From: an uncultured Chloroflexota bacterium
GTDB lineage: Bacteria; Chloroflexota; Anaerolineae; Promineifilales; Promineifilaceae
Direction: 5' to 3'
Assembly: GCA_900696625.1 (NCBI GenBank)
Contig: CAADGU010000472.1
Coordinates: 1 to 36,791 of the forward strand
DNA length: 36,791 nt
Shown here: positions 6,928 to 14,212 of the stretch, piece by piece
Position numbering within the stretch: the stretch's first letter is position 1
How the letters are laid out: each line of letters opens with the position of its first letter
Made by a program: the position numbers and the translations under genes
Notes under the pieces: generated by a model
What the model saw: only the letters and a program-made list of their open reading frames with translations
Told to the model about the DNA's origin: nothing
Databases searched by the model: none

Positions 6928-7575
6928 ATGACCATTAAATGGCAGGAATTATCCCCACTTGTTGTGGGGTTGATGACGTTTTTACTGATGTGGAGTGATT
7001 GGCTGCTCACTGTGTTACAGGAACGGGAGCGCAGCAGCCATTACGCCGAGCATTATCAGAGTTACCCCATCAACACGATTGAGGGAAATCCGCTGTTGCA
7101 AGCCTCGGTCAAGAAAGCCCGGTTTTTTGAAATGCGGCACATTTTTGTGGCCATCCTCTTAAGCGGGGTTGTCGCTTACGCGGCGAGCCTTCTTGGGGAT
7201 CCGTATCTTGAGCTTTTCCTGGGATATGTATGGGGATTATTCCTGATAGTAGGCAGTACCCATCTGGGAAATATCATCGGTTACAAAGCCAGCCGGCGTG
7301 GTTTGCACGGGAAGCTTTATCTTCACCTGCGTACCGGACTTTTGGTACAGATGGGGCGCTATGCGGCCATGACCCTCTTTTTGATTATTCTGGCCGTTTT
7401 TTCCACCTCAGTTTTTGTGGCGGGGACAGCCATGGCGGGCTTCACCTCCACGCTGCGTCAACTGGTTTGGCTGCGAAAAACGCCACCGATTCCGATGGAT
7501 GATCAACCACCAATCGACCATGACTTGTATGACTGCAACCTAACAGAGGGGATTTATAACGGCCGTGATGCGTGA
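6928..7575 (+). CDS. polytopic membrane protein, unknown function
   Basis: 215-aa protein with about five hydrophobic segments (near 8-30, 70-88, 92-115, 140-165) and an acidic tail rich in Asp and Pro. A soluble loop reads YQSYPINTIEGNPLLQASVKK, with an ExNP-like motif that recalls small DUF-type membrane families such as DUF5658; I cannot assign it. It starts 37 bases after the CPBP gene, with only a weak purine-rich site (AGGAAG about ten bases before the ATG). Its last codons and stop lie inside a GATGCGTGA/TCACGCATC hairpin, so its C-terminus (NGRDA) may be a consequence of repeat insertion. Confidence 0.7.
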   Translation: MTIKWQELSPLVVGLMTFLLMWSDWLLTVLQERERSSHYAEHYQSYPINTIEGNPLLQASVKKARFFEMRHIFVAILLSGVVAYAASLLGDPYLELFLGYVWGLFLIVGSTHLGNIIGYKASRRGLHGKLYLHLRTGLLVQMGRYAAMTLFLIILAVFSTSVFVAGTAMAGFTSTLRQLVWLRKTPPIPMDDQPPIDHDLYDCNLTEGIYNGRDA

Positions 7576-7595
7576 CCCTAAAACTCACGCATCAC
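7565..7595. repeat. self-complementary element GTGATGCGTGA/TCACGCATCAC
   Basis: The arms at 7565-7575 and 7585-7595 form a perfect 11-bp stem with a 9-nt loop. The left arm contains the stop codon of the upstream gene. The same unit recurs in elements at 20508 and 33808. Confidence 0.8.
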
Positions 7596-7619
7596 GCTAA
7601 TAAAACAGGAGAGATACAC

Positions 7620-8252
7620 ATGCCCATCTTAATCATTACACTGGCGATAATAATCGCTGTTCTGGTTCTCTACTTCTTGTTCATACGTCCCTGGCAAATG
7701 CGCTGGGGCGCAACCGATGGAGAAGTAGCCCAAACAATGCCGGGGGACGAGATCGTGGCACGCTCTCATTTCATCGCCACCCGCGCCGTTACCATACAGG
7801 CGTCACCGGCCGAGGTGTGGCCTTGGCTCTTACAGATCGGCTCTGCGCGCGCCGGTTGGTACAGTTTGGACCGGCTGGACAATGCTGGTAAACCCAGCGC
7901 CAGAGAGATACTGCCTGAATTTCAAAAGATTGAGCCTGACTATTTTGTGCCCTTCACGCCGGATCAGAAAAACGGCATGTGGGTCAAATCATTCCAAACA
8001 TATGAATACATCCTGTGGTGGGACAAAAAAGAGAACGCCACCTGGCTCTGGCGCCTGAAGCTTACCGCAGATGGCCAGACAAGGTTGATCACCCGCTTAA
8101 GGACAACCTACGACTTTAGCTTCCCGTGGATCATTTATTATCTTATTTACGATATGGGCGATATTGTCATGATGAGCAAATGCCTGCTTGGAATCAAAGA
8201 GCGTGCAGAAGCTCATGCCCAAATGGCTGCCATGGCAACCCTGGAGGTTTGA
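7620..8252 (+). CDS. SRPBCC-fold protein with N-terminal membrane helix
   Basis: 210-aa protein. Residues 2-19 (hydrophobic, ending YFLFI) anchor it. The rest matches the SRPBCC/START-like ligand-binding fold: ATRAVTIQASPAEVWPWL and LQIGSARAGWYSLDRLDNAG are typical of the membrane-linked SRPBCC proteins found in actinobacteria and Chloroflexi. The ligand is unknown. The start at 7620 is chosen because AGGAG lies eight bases upstream; the longer frame from GTG at 7572 would translate the palindromic repeat. Its stop overlaps the next start (TGATG), so the two genes are probably translationally coupled. Confidence 0.8.
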   Translation: MPILIITLAIIIAVLVLYFLFIRPWQMRWGATDGEVAQTMPGDEIVARSHFIATRAVTIQASPAEVWPWLLQIGSARAGWYSLDRLDNAGKPSAREILPEFQKIEPDYFVPFTPDQKNGMWVKSFQTYEYILWWDKKENATWLWRLKLTADGQTRLITRLRTTYDFSFPWIIYYLIYDMGDIVMMSKCLLGIKERAEAHAQMAAMATLEV

Positions 8253-9163
8253 TGAAAAAACAACCGATTCTCGACTGGCTGATCCCGTTGATCGCTATTT
8301 TGGCGCTGGTTGCCGCCGGGGCAGGGCTGTTTTGGCAGGATGGCGGCGCACCGGTTGCTTTTACCACGCTGCACGGCGAAACCGTGCAGCTTTACGGACA
8401 GGGCATTTACCGCTTTGATTGGGACTTCAAAGCGCCCATCCAGCGCGGCACAGACGCGGTGACATTGTTTGTCTGCCTACCGCTGCTGCTTTATGCCTTT
8501 TGGCGCACCCGGCGCGGCTCGCTCAAAGGGGGCGTATTGTTGATCGGGGCGCTCAGTTACTTTTTGTATTATGGCGTTTCGCTGGCCTTTTCGATGATGT
8601 TTAACAGCCTGTTTCTGGTGTATACCGTTCTGTTTTCGGCCAGTTTTTTTGCGTTTGTGGTTGCGATCACGGCCGTTTCCCCCCAGTACCTCGCCGCCCA
8701 CCTGTCACCCCAAACGCCGCGCCGCGGCATGGCTATTTTCTTATTTGTCGCCGGGGCAGGCGTCCTCTTCATCTGGCTCAGCGAAATCATCGGCCCGCTG
8801 CGGCAAGGGCAGGTTCCGGCTGAAGCCTTAGGCCCGTACACGACGATGGTCACGCACGCGCTGGACATAGCGATTATTGCCCCGGCGACGATGGTGACGG
8901 CCGTTTACCTGCTGCGGCGCGATCCGGTGGGCTACTTACTGGCTGCGCCCTTGCTCATTCTCTGCGCGCTGATCGGCGCGGTGGTGATTGCCCAAACTGT
9001 GTTTCAAACGCTGGCGGGCATCACGTTCCCCATTGGCGTCTACATCGGCATGATCGGGTCCTGGGTGGTGCTGGGCGTGTTTGCCATCTGGCTGACGCTG
9101 GCCTTTTTCCGCAATCTGACCGAACCGGCAACGGAACAACCTGTGACGTTGTCGGCAGCGTGA
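8252..9163 (+). CDS. polytopic membrane protein, unknown function
   Basis: 303-aa protein with about eight hydrophobic helices. An extracytoplasmic loop after the first helix (HGETVQLYGQGIYRFD, residues about 45-60) is the most distinctive conserved-looking part. The family is not recognised. The true start is the ATG at 8252 with GGAGG five bases upstream; it shares one base with the stop of the SRPBCC gene. The C-terminal tail is Thr/Glu-rich and short. It belongs to the same envelope-gene run. Confidence 0.75.
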   Translation: MKKQPILDWLIPLIAILALVAAGAGLFWQDGGAPVAFTTLHGETVQLYGQGIYRFDWDFKAPIQRGTDAVTLFVCLPLLLYAFWRTRRGSLKGGVLLIGALSYFLYYGVSLAFSMMFNSLFLVYTVLFSASFFAFVVAITAVSPQYLAAHLSPQTPRRGMAIFLFVAGAGVLFIWLSEIIGPLRQGQVPAEALGPYTTMVTHALDIAIIAPATMVTAVYLLRRDPVGYLLAAPLLILCALIGAVVIAQTVFQTLAGITFPIGVYIGMIGSWVVLGVFAIWLTLAFFRNLTEPATEQPVTLSAA

Positions 9164-9175
9164 ATCATACAATTT

Positions 9176-9280
9176 GTCATTCCGACCCTTCGATGTCTCA
9201 GGGCAGGCTAGTCTGCGAGGAGGAATCCTTCATGTCAGGCATTAGCGATTCCTCACTCCGAAGACTGCGTTCGGAATGAC
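9176..9280. repeat. REP/MITE-like inverted repeat (GTCATTCCGA family), copy 2
   Basis: The element begins GTCATTCCGA and ends TCGGAATGAC, with inner complementary arms (GAGGAATCC and GATTCCTC). It is about 105 bp, slightly longer than the copy at 3364-3450. It lies between two same-strand membrane-protein genes. Confidence 0.8.
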
Positions 9281-9299
9281 ACATTCAAGGAATAGAATT

Positions 9300-9692
9300 A
9301 TGTCAAATTGGTTACGCATTGTATTGGCCGTTGCCGTGGCGGCGCATGGCATTGGGCACATCTTGTTTTTGATGCCGCTGCTCAGCAGCACCACGTGGGG
9401 ACAGTCGGCCCAGTCCTGGCTGTTGGGCGATGGCGGATTGGCAAAGGGGCTGGGCGCCTTGATCTGGCTGGTAGCGCTGGTAGGATTTGTGGCCGCCGCT
9501 TTCGGCATTTTTCGGGAGACGGATTGGTGGCAGATGGCGGCGATTATGTCGGCTGTCGTTTCCACGGTAGGGCTGATTTTGTTTTGGACACGGCCGACAA
9601 CATCGCCCGCTGTTTCCGCATTGGTTTTTAACCTGCTCATCCTGATTTCGTTGCTGGTGGTCCGTTGGCCGCCGGTTGGCCAAACCAGCTAA
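9300..9692 (+). CDS. small four-helix membrane protein, unknown function
   Basis: 130-aa protein made of four transmembrane segments (about 5-25, 50-70, 78-98, 105-122). The first helix carries AHGIGH, a motif also seen in other small unknown membrane proteins, and a His pair that could bind metal or heme; that is a guess. The ATG at 9300 is chosen over the ATG at 9276 because the latter lies in the REP-like repeat and AAGGA lies 8 bases before 9300. Confidence 0.68.
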   Translation: MSNWLRIVLAVAVAAHGIGHILFLMPLLSSTTWGQSAQSWLLGDGGLAKGLGALIWLVALVGFVAAAFGIFRETDWWQMAAIMSAVVSTVGLILFWTRPTTSPAVSALVFNLLILISLLVVRWPPVGQTS

Positions 9693-9756
9693 ACGCTCGT
9701 AGTAGGCGATTTATCGCCTTTGGGCGGACGGCACGAAAACAAACAAGAGGAAGGTG

Positions 9757-10593
9757 ATGACAAAACTCATCCTGGTGGAAGGATTACCCGGTTCGGGCAA
9801 AACGACAACGGCCGTATTCATCGCCAATTGGTTGCAGCAGCAGGGGCGGGAAACGGCCGTTTTCCTGGAAGGCAACCTGGATCATCCCGCCGACTTTGAA
9901 TCCGTCGCCTGCCTGGATGCGCGGGAATACGCCAGCCTGTTGGCCCGGTTCCCGGCCGAGGCGTCGTTTGTGCAGAGCCAGGTCATTCAGGATGGAGACG
10001 ACCACTTTTTCCATTATCGCGCCTTGCAGCAAAATTACCCCGATCTGGCCGAGGCGCTCATAACATCGCTGGCGCAGTATGAGATTTATGAATTGCCCGT
10101 GCCCAAATACCAACGGCTGGTGCGGCAGCGCTGGCAGCGTTTTGCCGAGGCAGCAGCCACCGGCAATCCCGTCTACATTTTTGAGTGCTGCTTCCTGCAA
10201 AACCCGCTGACGATGCTGCTGGGCCGCCACGATGAGTCGGTGAGCGCGGCGGAGTCGTTTGTGCTGGAATTGGCGGCGGCGGTGCGGGGGTTACGGCCGT
10301 GTCTCATTTATCTGCATCCCGGTGCGGTGCGGACCACATTGACAAAAATTGCCGGGGAACGGCCGTCGGCATGGCTCGATTTTGTCATTGCCTACCACAC
10401 GCAGCAGGGGCATGGCAAAGCCCAGGGCTGGCAGGGTTTTGACGGCCTGGTGCAGTTCTACGAAATGCGCCAGGCCATCGAACTGGCGCTGCTGCCGCAG
10501 TTACCATTTCCCGGTGTACTGGTGCAGCACAGCAGCCAGGCTGCTAACCAGTCACAAATTGCAGATTTTCTGGCAAGGATCTTCCCCGCCTGA
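9757..10593 (+). CDS. P-loop NTPase / kinase-like protein
   Basis: 278-aa soluble protein. The N-terminus LILVEGLPGSGKTTT holds a textbook Walker A motif (GLPGSGKTT, about 9-17), followed by an alpha/beta region (GRETAVFLEGNLDHP) resembling nucleotide or small-molecule kinases. FECCFLQNPLTMLLG in the middle fits a strand-turn seen in P-loop kinases, and LRPCLIYLHPG a later strand. The substrate is not predictable. It is one of the few non-membrane products in this gene run. The GTG at 9754 overlaps the ATG; AGGAAGG just upstream supports 9757. Confidence 0.78.
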   Translation: MTKLILVEGLPGSGKTTTAVFIANWLQQQGRETAVFLEGNLDHPADFESVACLDAREYASLLARFPAEASFVQSQVIQDGDDHFFHYRALQQNYPDLAEALITSLAQYEIYELPVPKYQRLVRQRWQRFAEAAATGNPVYIFECCFLQNPLTMLLGRHDESVSAAESFVLELAAAVRGLRPCLIYLHPGAVRTTLTKIAGERPSAWLDFVIAYHTQQGHGKAQGWQGFDGLVQFYEMRQAIELALLPQLPFPGVLVQHSSQAANQSQIADFLARIFPA

Positions 10594-10620
10594 ATTCCCT
10601 TAACCGGTTTTAGTTGCAGA

Positions 10621-10664
10621 CATAACCCCGATCATAACTTTGGTTAGAGGACGGCCGTACCCCC
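10621..10664. repeat. 44-bp intergenic repeat, copy 2
   Basis: CATAACTTTGGTTAGAGG followed by ACGGCCGTACCCCC repeats the block at 2427-2470 with only a few differences. It lies in the gap between the P-loop gene and the GIN-domain lipoprotein gene. The remainder of that gap (10665-10842) shows no gene and no strong promoter. Confidence 0.65.
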
Positions 10665-10842
10665 TCTACCCTATCCTATGAGCATATGTCCGGGTCAACC
10701 ACCCTGGTGATCGCGCAAGGCGCTTCGCAAAAGATTGCCAGTCGTTAGCACCCGGATAGGTACTTTTGTAGTGCCTGCCATATGATTTTGGTCACATGAC
10801 ACACTTTTCACAATATGACATGCTATGAAAACAGGAGAAATG

Positions 10843-11529
10843 ATGCACACTAAAACTTTCTTTTCGATGATCTTGTTGGTCCTATTGGCCACCTCTTTAG
10901 CAGCCTGCAATGGGTTGACAGGGCGCGTAGGGAATTCAGAAATCGTGTCCGGTTCCGGCAATGTGGTCACGGAAACGCGAGAGGTGAGTGGCTTCACGGC
11001 CGTGACCCTGCAAGGTTTTGGCCAGGTGATCATTGACCAGAACGGCAGCGAGTCGCTGACCATTACGGCCGATGATAACTTCATGCCACACCTGAAAACG
11101 GCCGTCAGAGGCAACACCCTCTACATCAGCAACACCGATAGAACTGCTTTCACGAACGTGACCGAACTGACCTTCCGCATCAGCGCCGCGGCGCTGAATG
11201 CGGTGGAACTGTCCGGCGCGGGCAGCATGGAGATCACTGATCTGGACACCGACCGATGGCAGGTCAAACTGCCAGGCGCGGGCAGCATCACCGTCTCCGG
11301 GCAGACCAACAGCCAGACGGTGGAACTGAGCGGCGCCGGCAGCTACAACGCCGCCGACCTGACCAGCCAGGAAGCCACCATCACCAGCAACGGTGCGGGG
11401 TCGGTTGTGGTGAATGTCAGTGACACATTAGATGTCACCATCAATGGGTTGGGCAATGTGGAATACATCGGCAACCCCACGGTGACCCAAAAAATTAACG
11501 GGGTGGGCAGTGTACGGCAACGGCCGTAG
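10843..11529 (+). CDS. GIN-domain (DUF2807) lipoprotein
   Basis: 228-aa exported lipoprotein. The signal peptide ends in the lipobox LAAC (Cys near residue 22). The mature part is a DUF2807/GIN (head GIN) domain predicted to form a right-handed beta-solenoid: GSGNVVTETREVSGF at the start, then near-periodic turns SGAGS, PGAGS, SGAGS, NGAGS, NGLGN, NGVGS every 20-25 residues. Function is unknown; these proteins often sit beside LiaF/PspC envelope-stress proteins, as here (12245). ATGs at 10825 and 10840 are possible, but AGGAG is best spaced for 10843. Confidence 0.88.
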   Translation: MHTKTFFSMILLVLLATSLAACNGLTGRVGNSEIVSGSGNVVTETREVSGFTAVTLQGFGQVIIDQNGSESLTITADDNFMPHLKTAVRGNTLYISNTDRTAFTNVTELTFRISAAALNAVELSGAGSMEITDLDTDRWQVKLPGAGSITVSGQTNSQTVELSGAGSYNAADLTSQEATITSNGAGSVVVNVSDTLDVTINGLGNVEYIGNPTVTQKINGVGSVRQRP

Positions 11530-11553
11530 CCCATCCCAGGAGGTAGTTTAACG

Positions 11554-12201
11554 ATGTTTCGTTCCATTCTCATATTGTTACTCTTTTTGTTGTTGGTCAG
11601 TTGCACGGCCGTTGGCGAAGCCGAACCGTCCGGGAATATGACGGACGATATGCAAAACGTGGCCGTCATCTGGCCGGGCGCCAATGAATCGGTAGACGCC
11701 CAGCCGGTGTTGCAATGGGAAGCGTTCCCCGAAGCGGCCCAATACCAGGTCATCATTGTCAACGGCGACACGAATGAGACGGTGTTCACGCAAAAGACCA
11801 CCGAGATGGTCATGCCGGTGACGCCGCCGCTGCCGGGCGGCGTTCGCTACACCTGGACGGTGCAGGCCCAAGACGCCAACGGTGAGGTGATCGGCGAGGT
11901 ACATACTTTTTTCCGGGTCAAGGCGCTCCTGGAAACGGTAGAACCGGCTAACCTGGCGACCACATCGGCCACGCCCACATTGGCCTGGAAACCATTTGAC
12001 AATGCCGTCACCTATCAGGTGGTGCTGCTGGACGACGATGCCTACCCGCCGGTGGTTGTGAGCGATGAAGAAAGCAAAGAAACCAGCTTTGCCGTCACCA
12101 CCCCCCTGGAATCGGGCAGCTACAGTTGGACGGTCTGGGCTAAAGATGCCAACGGCACAGTCATTGCCGAAGCAAATAACCAGTTTATGGTAGAGAAGTA
12201 A
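11554..12201 (+). CDS. lipoprotein with two Fn3-like domains
   Basis: 215-aa secreted lipoprotein: hydrophobic signal with lipobox LVSC (Cys near 17). Two tandem beta-sandwich repeats follow, about 38-125 and 127-213. Each has the pattern P-x-L-x-W-x-x-F followed by AxxYQVV/I and ends in YxWTVxAxDANG, typical of Fn3-like domains on Chloroflexi and Planctomycetes surface proteins. Probably a binding or spacer module on the outer face. AGGAGG lies 10 bases before the ATG. It is 24 bases after the GIN lipoprotein, so both are likely co-expressed. The stop codon lies in a 27-bp palindrome. Confidence 0.8.
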   Translation: MFRSILILLLFLLLVSCTAVGEAEPSGNMTDDMQNVAVIWPGANESVDAQPVLQWEAFPEAAQYQVIIVNGDTNETVFTQKTTEMVMPVTPPLPGGVRYTWTVQAQDANGEVIGEVHTFFRVKALLETVEPANLATTSATPTLAWKPFDNAVTYQVVLLDDDAYPPVVVSDEESKETSFAVTTPLESGSYSWTVWAKDANGTVIAEANNQFMVEK

Positions 12202-12224
12202 CGCGATTTTCCAAATCGCGCTAC
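12198..12224. repeat. 27-bp palindrome, copy 2
   Basis: The arms GTAACGCGATTTT and CAAATCGCGCTAC flank a central C. Compensatory changes relative to the other copies (CGCG against CACG/CGTG) keep pairing, which suggests selection for the hairpin. It contains the TAA stop of the upstream lipoprotein gene. Confidence 0.8.
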
Positions 12225-12244
12225 CCGTCTGTAGGAGGAAAATC

Positions 12245-13204
12245 ATGAACCGTAATCGTGCAAATCTGGTGTGGGGCATTGTCCTCATTCTGTTTGGCAG
12301 CTTTTACCTGCTGCAAACGTTGGGCTTTGTTCCCGAATTAGCGCCAATTGTCTGGGGTGGGATTTTTGCCGTCACCAGCCTAATCTTCCTGGTACTGTAT
12401 CTGATGAATGGCTGGCAGGCATGGGGCTGGTTGTTTCCCACCAGCATTTTTGCCGGGCTGGCAATTGTTTTGTTCCTGGCGGATAGAGGTGCAGAAGGGG
12501 CCTGGATTGGCGCCCTGTTCCTGGCGTCGGTGGGGCTGCCGTTCTGGCTGGCCTTTGCCATTGACCGCAAGGCCAACTGGTGGGCGCTGATTCCGGGATG
12601 GGTGTTTGCCGTGCTAACGGCCGTCGTCTTGCTCAGCGAAACCGTCTCCGGTGAACTGATCGGGTCGTTGGTCATGTTTGGCATTGGCCTGCCCTTCCTG
12701 GCAGTGTATCTGCTCAATCGGGCGAATTGGTGGGCGCTCATCCCCGCCGCCATTTTGTGTGGCCTGGGGGTGTTGCTGCTGTTTGTCAATCAAGCGCCGG
12801 AAACGTGGATTGGCGCTTTCGTGCTGCTGATGATCAGCCTGCCTTTCCTGTTTGTCTTCGTCCGTGTACCCAAGCAGTGGTGGGCCATCATCCCTGGCGG
12901 CATTATGCTGACACTGGCAATTGTCACCTTGCTCGCCGGCGCGGTGGAGACGGAATCGTGGGGTGGGCGTTTGCTGGCGCTGGTGACGTTTTGGGGCACG
13001 GCCGTGCCCTTCATCTACCTTTGGCTGCGGCGCGAGGTGTATCCTACCGATTGGGCCAAATACCCGGCGGCGGCGCTGCTGCTGCTGGGCGTGGTTGCCC
13101 CCTTTGTGGAGGAAGTGCCCGGTGGTATGCTGGCTATCGTCTTAATCCTCGTTGGTGGTTGGTTGTTGCTAGACGCGGCCCGTCATCCCAAACTAAAAGG
13201 CTGA
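12245..13204 (+). CDS. LiaF-like membrane protein with four tandem helix-pair repeats
   Basis: 319-aa, almost entirely hydrophobic. Residues 8-52 resemble the LiaI/LiaF-like N-terminal membrane region (GIVLILFGSFYLLQTLG). After this come four repeats of about 50 residues (about 56-108, 109-159, 160-208, 209-262). Each begins with a W-W-x-L-I-P motif (WGWLFP, NWWALIP twice, QWWAIIP), carries an acidic loop with IG, and ends near LPF or VPF. A last helix pair closes the protein. The repeats point to internal duplication. LiaF-like proteins act in envelope-stress sensing; together with the two lipoproteins this forms a plausible envelope module. Strong SD (AGGAGG) before the ATG. The repeated architecture itself is not one I recognise. 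Confidence 0.72.
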   Translation: MNRNRANLVWGIVLILFGSFYLLQTLGFVPELAPIVWGGIFAVTSLIFLVLYLMNGWQAWGWLFPTSIFAGLAIVLFLADRGAEGAWIGALFLASVGLPFWLAFAIDRKANWWALIPGWVFAVLTAVVLLSETVSGELIGSLVMFGIGLPFLAVYLLNRANWWALIPAAILCGLGVLLLFVNQAPETWIGAFVLLMISLPFLFVFVRVPKQWWAIIPGGIMLTLAIVTLLAGAVETESWGGRLLALVTFWGTAVPFIYLWLRREVYPTDWAKYPAAALLLLGVVAPFVEEVPGGMLAIVLILVGGWLLLDAARHPKLKG

Positions 13205-13216
13205 TTCCCCATCAAA

Positions 13217-13251
13217 AGTGGCAGACCGAAAACCATTTTCGGTCTGCCACT
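13217..13251. terminator. bidirectional terminator
   Basis: AGTGGCAGACCGAAAA and TTTTCGGTCTGCCACT form a perfect 16-bp stem around CCA, with A/T runs in the stem top on both strands. It sits between the converging genes 12245-13204 (+) and 13253-14212 (-), so it probably ends transcription from both sides. Confidence 0.85.
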
Positions 13252-13252
13252 G

Positions 13253-14212
13253 TCAGCGTTTGATATGGCCGGGCAGCACGTAGGGGTAGGGTTTGCGGAA
13301 GAGACGGTGCAGCCAGCGGTCCAACCGGCGAAAGGTGAGATACACGCGCCAGATCATGGCATCTTCCCGGTAATAGGCGGCGACATCTTTTACTGTAATT
13401 GGCTCCACCTGGGGGAATTGTTCCTGCAAAATCTGGTTGGCTATGGTCACAAACGCGGGCACCAGATCGGGCAGTTGCTCTTTGTAAAGATTGCCCAGCA
13501 GGTCAATGCTTACTTTGCGCGCATCATAATAGCGTGTAACCACATCTTGCAAAAACAGCCAGCGCAGCAGCCAGCGCAAAAATGCAGGCGCACTGCGCAA
13601 AAACAATTCCGCATCTAACTGCTCCACCCCATTTTTCTGCACTAAGGGGGAACTGGTATCCAGAAATTCCAAAATGATGGGTTCCGGCAGCGTTGCGCCT
13701 GCAAAATCGCGCACCACCCAATTAGACATTTGCCCATCCAGCCCCAGCGCCACCAGCCCACTCTGGGCCTGGTTGAAGGAGAAGACGCGGCAAATTTCGT
13801 GCAGCACGGCCGTGAACAACCGCACCTGGTCTGCCGCCGCCAACAGATGCATGGCCCGGCTGGCAATGGCCTGAGGATTGAGTTTGGGTTGGACGAGGTA
13901 GATAATGGGACGGCCGTTGACCCCCCGAATCTGAATCAACGCACCAGGCACAGTTTGCAGCCCCACCACTTCTGTCAAAACCGCCATCGCTTCAGCATAC
14001 AACGCCGTATAAGCAGCGGCCTCTGACTCCGTCTCAAACATCGCCATCCGCTTAAAGGCCAGGTGTGGCGATAGGCTGTCAATGGCCAATACGGTGCTGA
14101 TTTCACCGTAGCCCAATACCTTTGCCGGCAGGGGGCCGGTTTCCGGCTGAAGCGGATTAAACAGATCTTCAAACCGCTGCAAGGCGGCCCGATCCACCGG
14201 TAAATCAACCAC
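13253..14212 (-). CDS. DUF6206-like protein
   Basis: 319-aa soluble protein. The motif VLGYGEISTVLAID near residues 32-45, followed by LAFKRMAMF, resembles the DUF6206 family, which looks like a degraded kinase-type fold (glycine-rich strand then Lys); this is from memory. The rest is helix-rich with no enzymatic motif I can name; the C-terminus is very basic (RRLDRWLHRLFRKPY). The GTG start at 14212 overlaps the aminotransferase stop by eight bases, so translation is probably coupled. It is the last gene of a leftward three-gene operon ending at the shared terminator. Confidence 0.62.
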   Translation of the reverse strand: MVDLPVDRAALQRFEDLFNPLQPETGPLPAKVLGYGEISTVLAIDSLSPHLAFKRMAMFETESEAAAYTALYAEAMAVLTEVVGLQTVPGALIQIRGVNGRPIIYLVQPKLNPQAIASRAMHLLAAADQVRLFTAVLHEICRVFSFNQAQSGLVALGLDGQMSNWVVRDFAGATLPEPIILEFLDTSSPLVQKNGVEQLDAELFLRSAPAFLRWLLRWLFLQDVVTRYYDARKVSIDLLGNLYKEQLPDLVPAFVTIANQILQEQFPQVEPITVKDVAAYYREDAMIWRVYLTFRRLDRWLHRLFRKPYPYVLPGHIKR

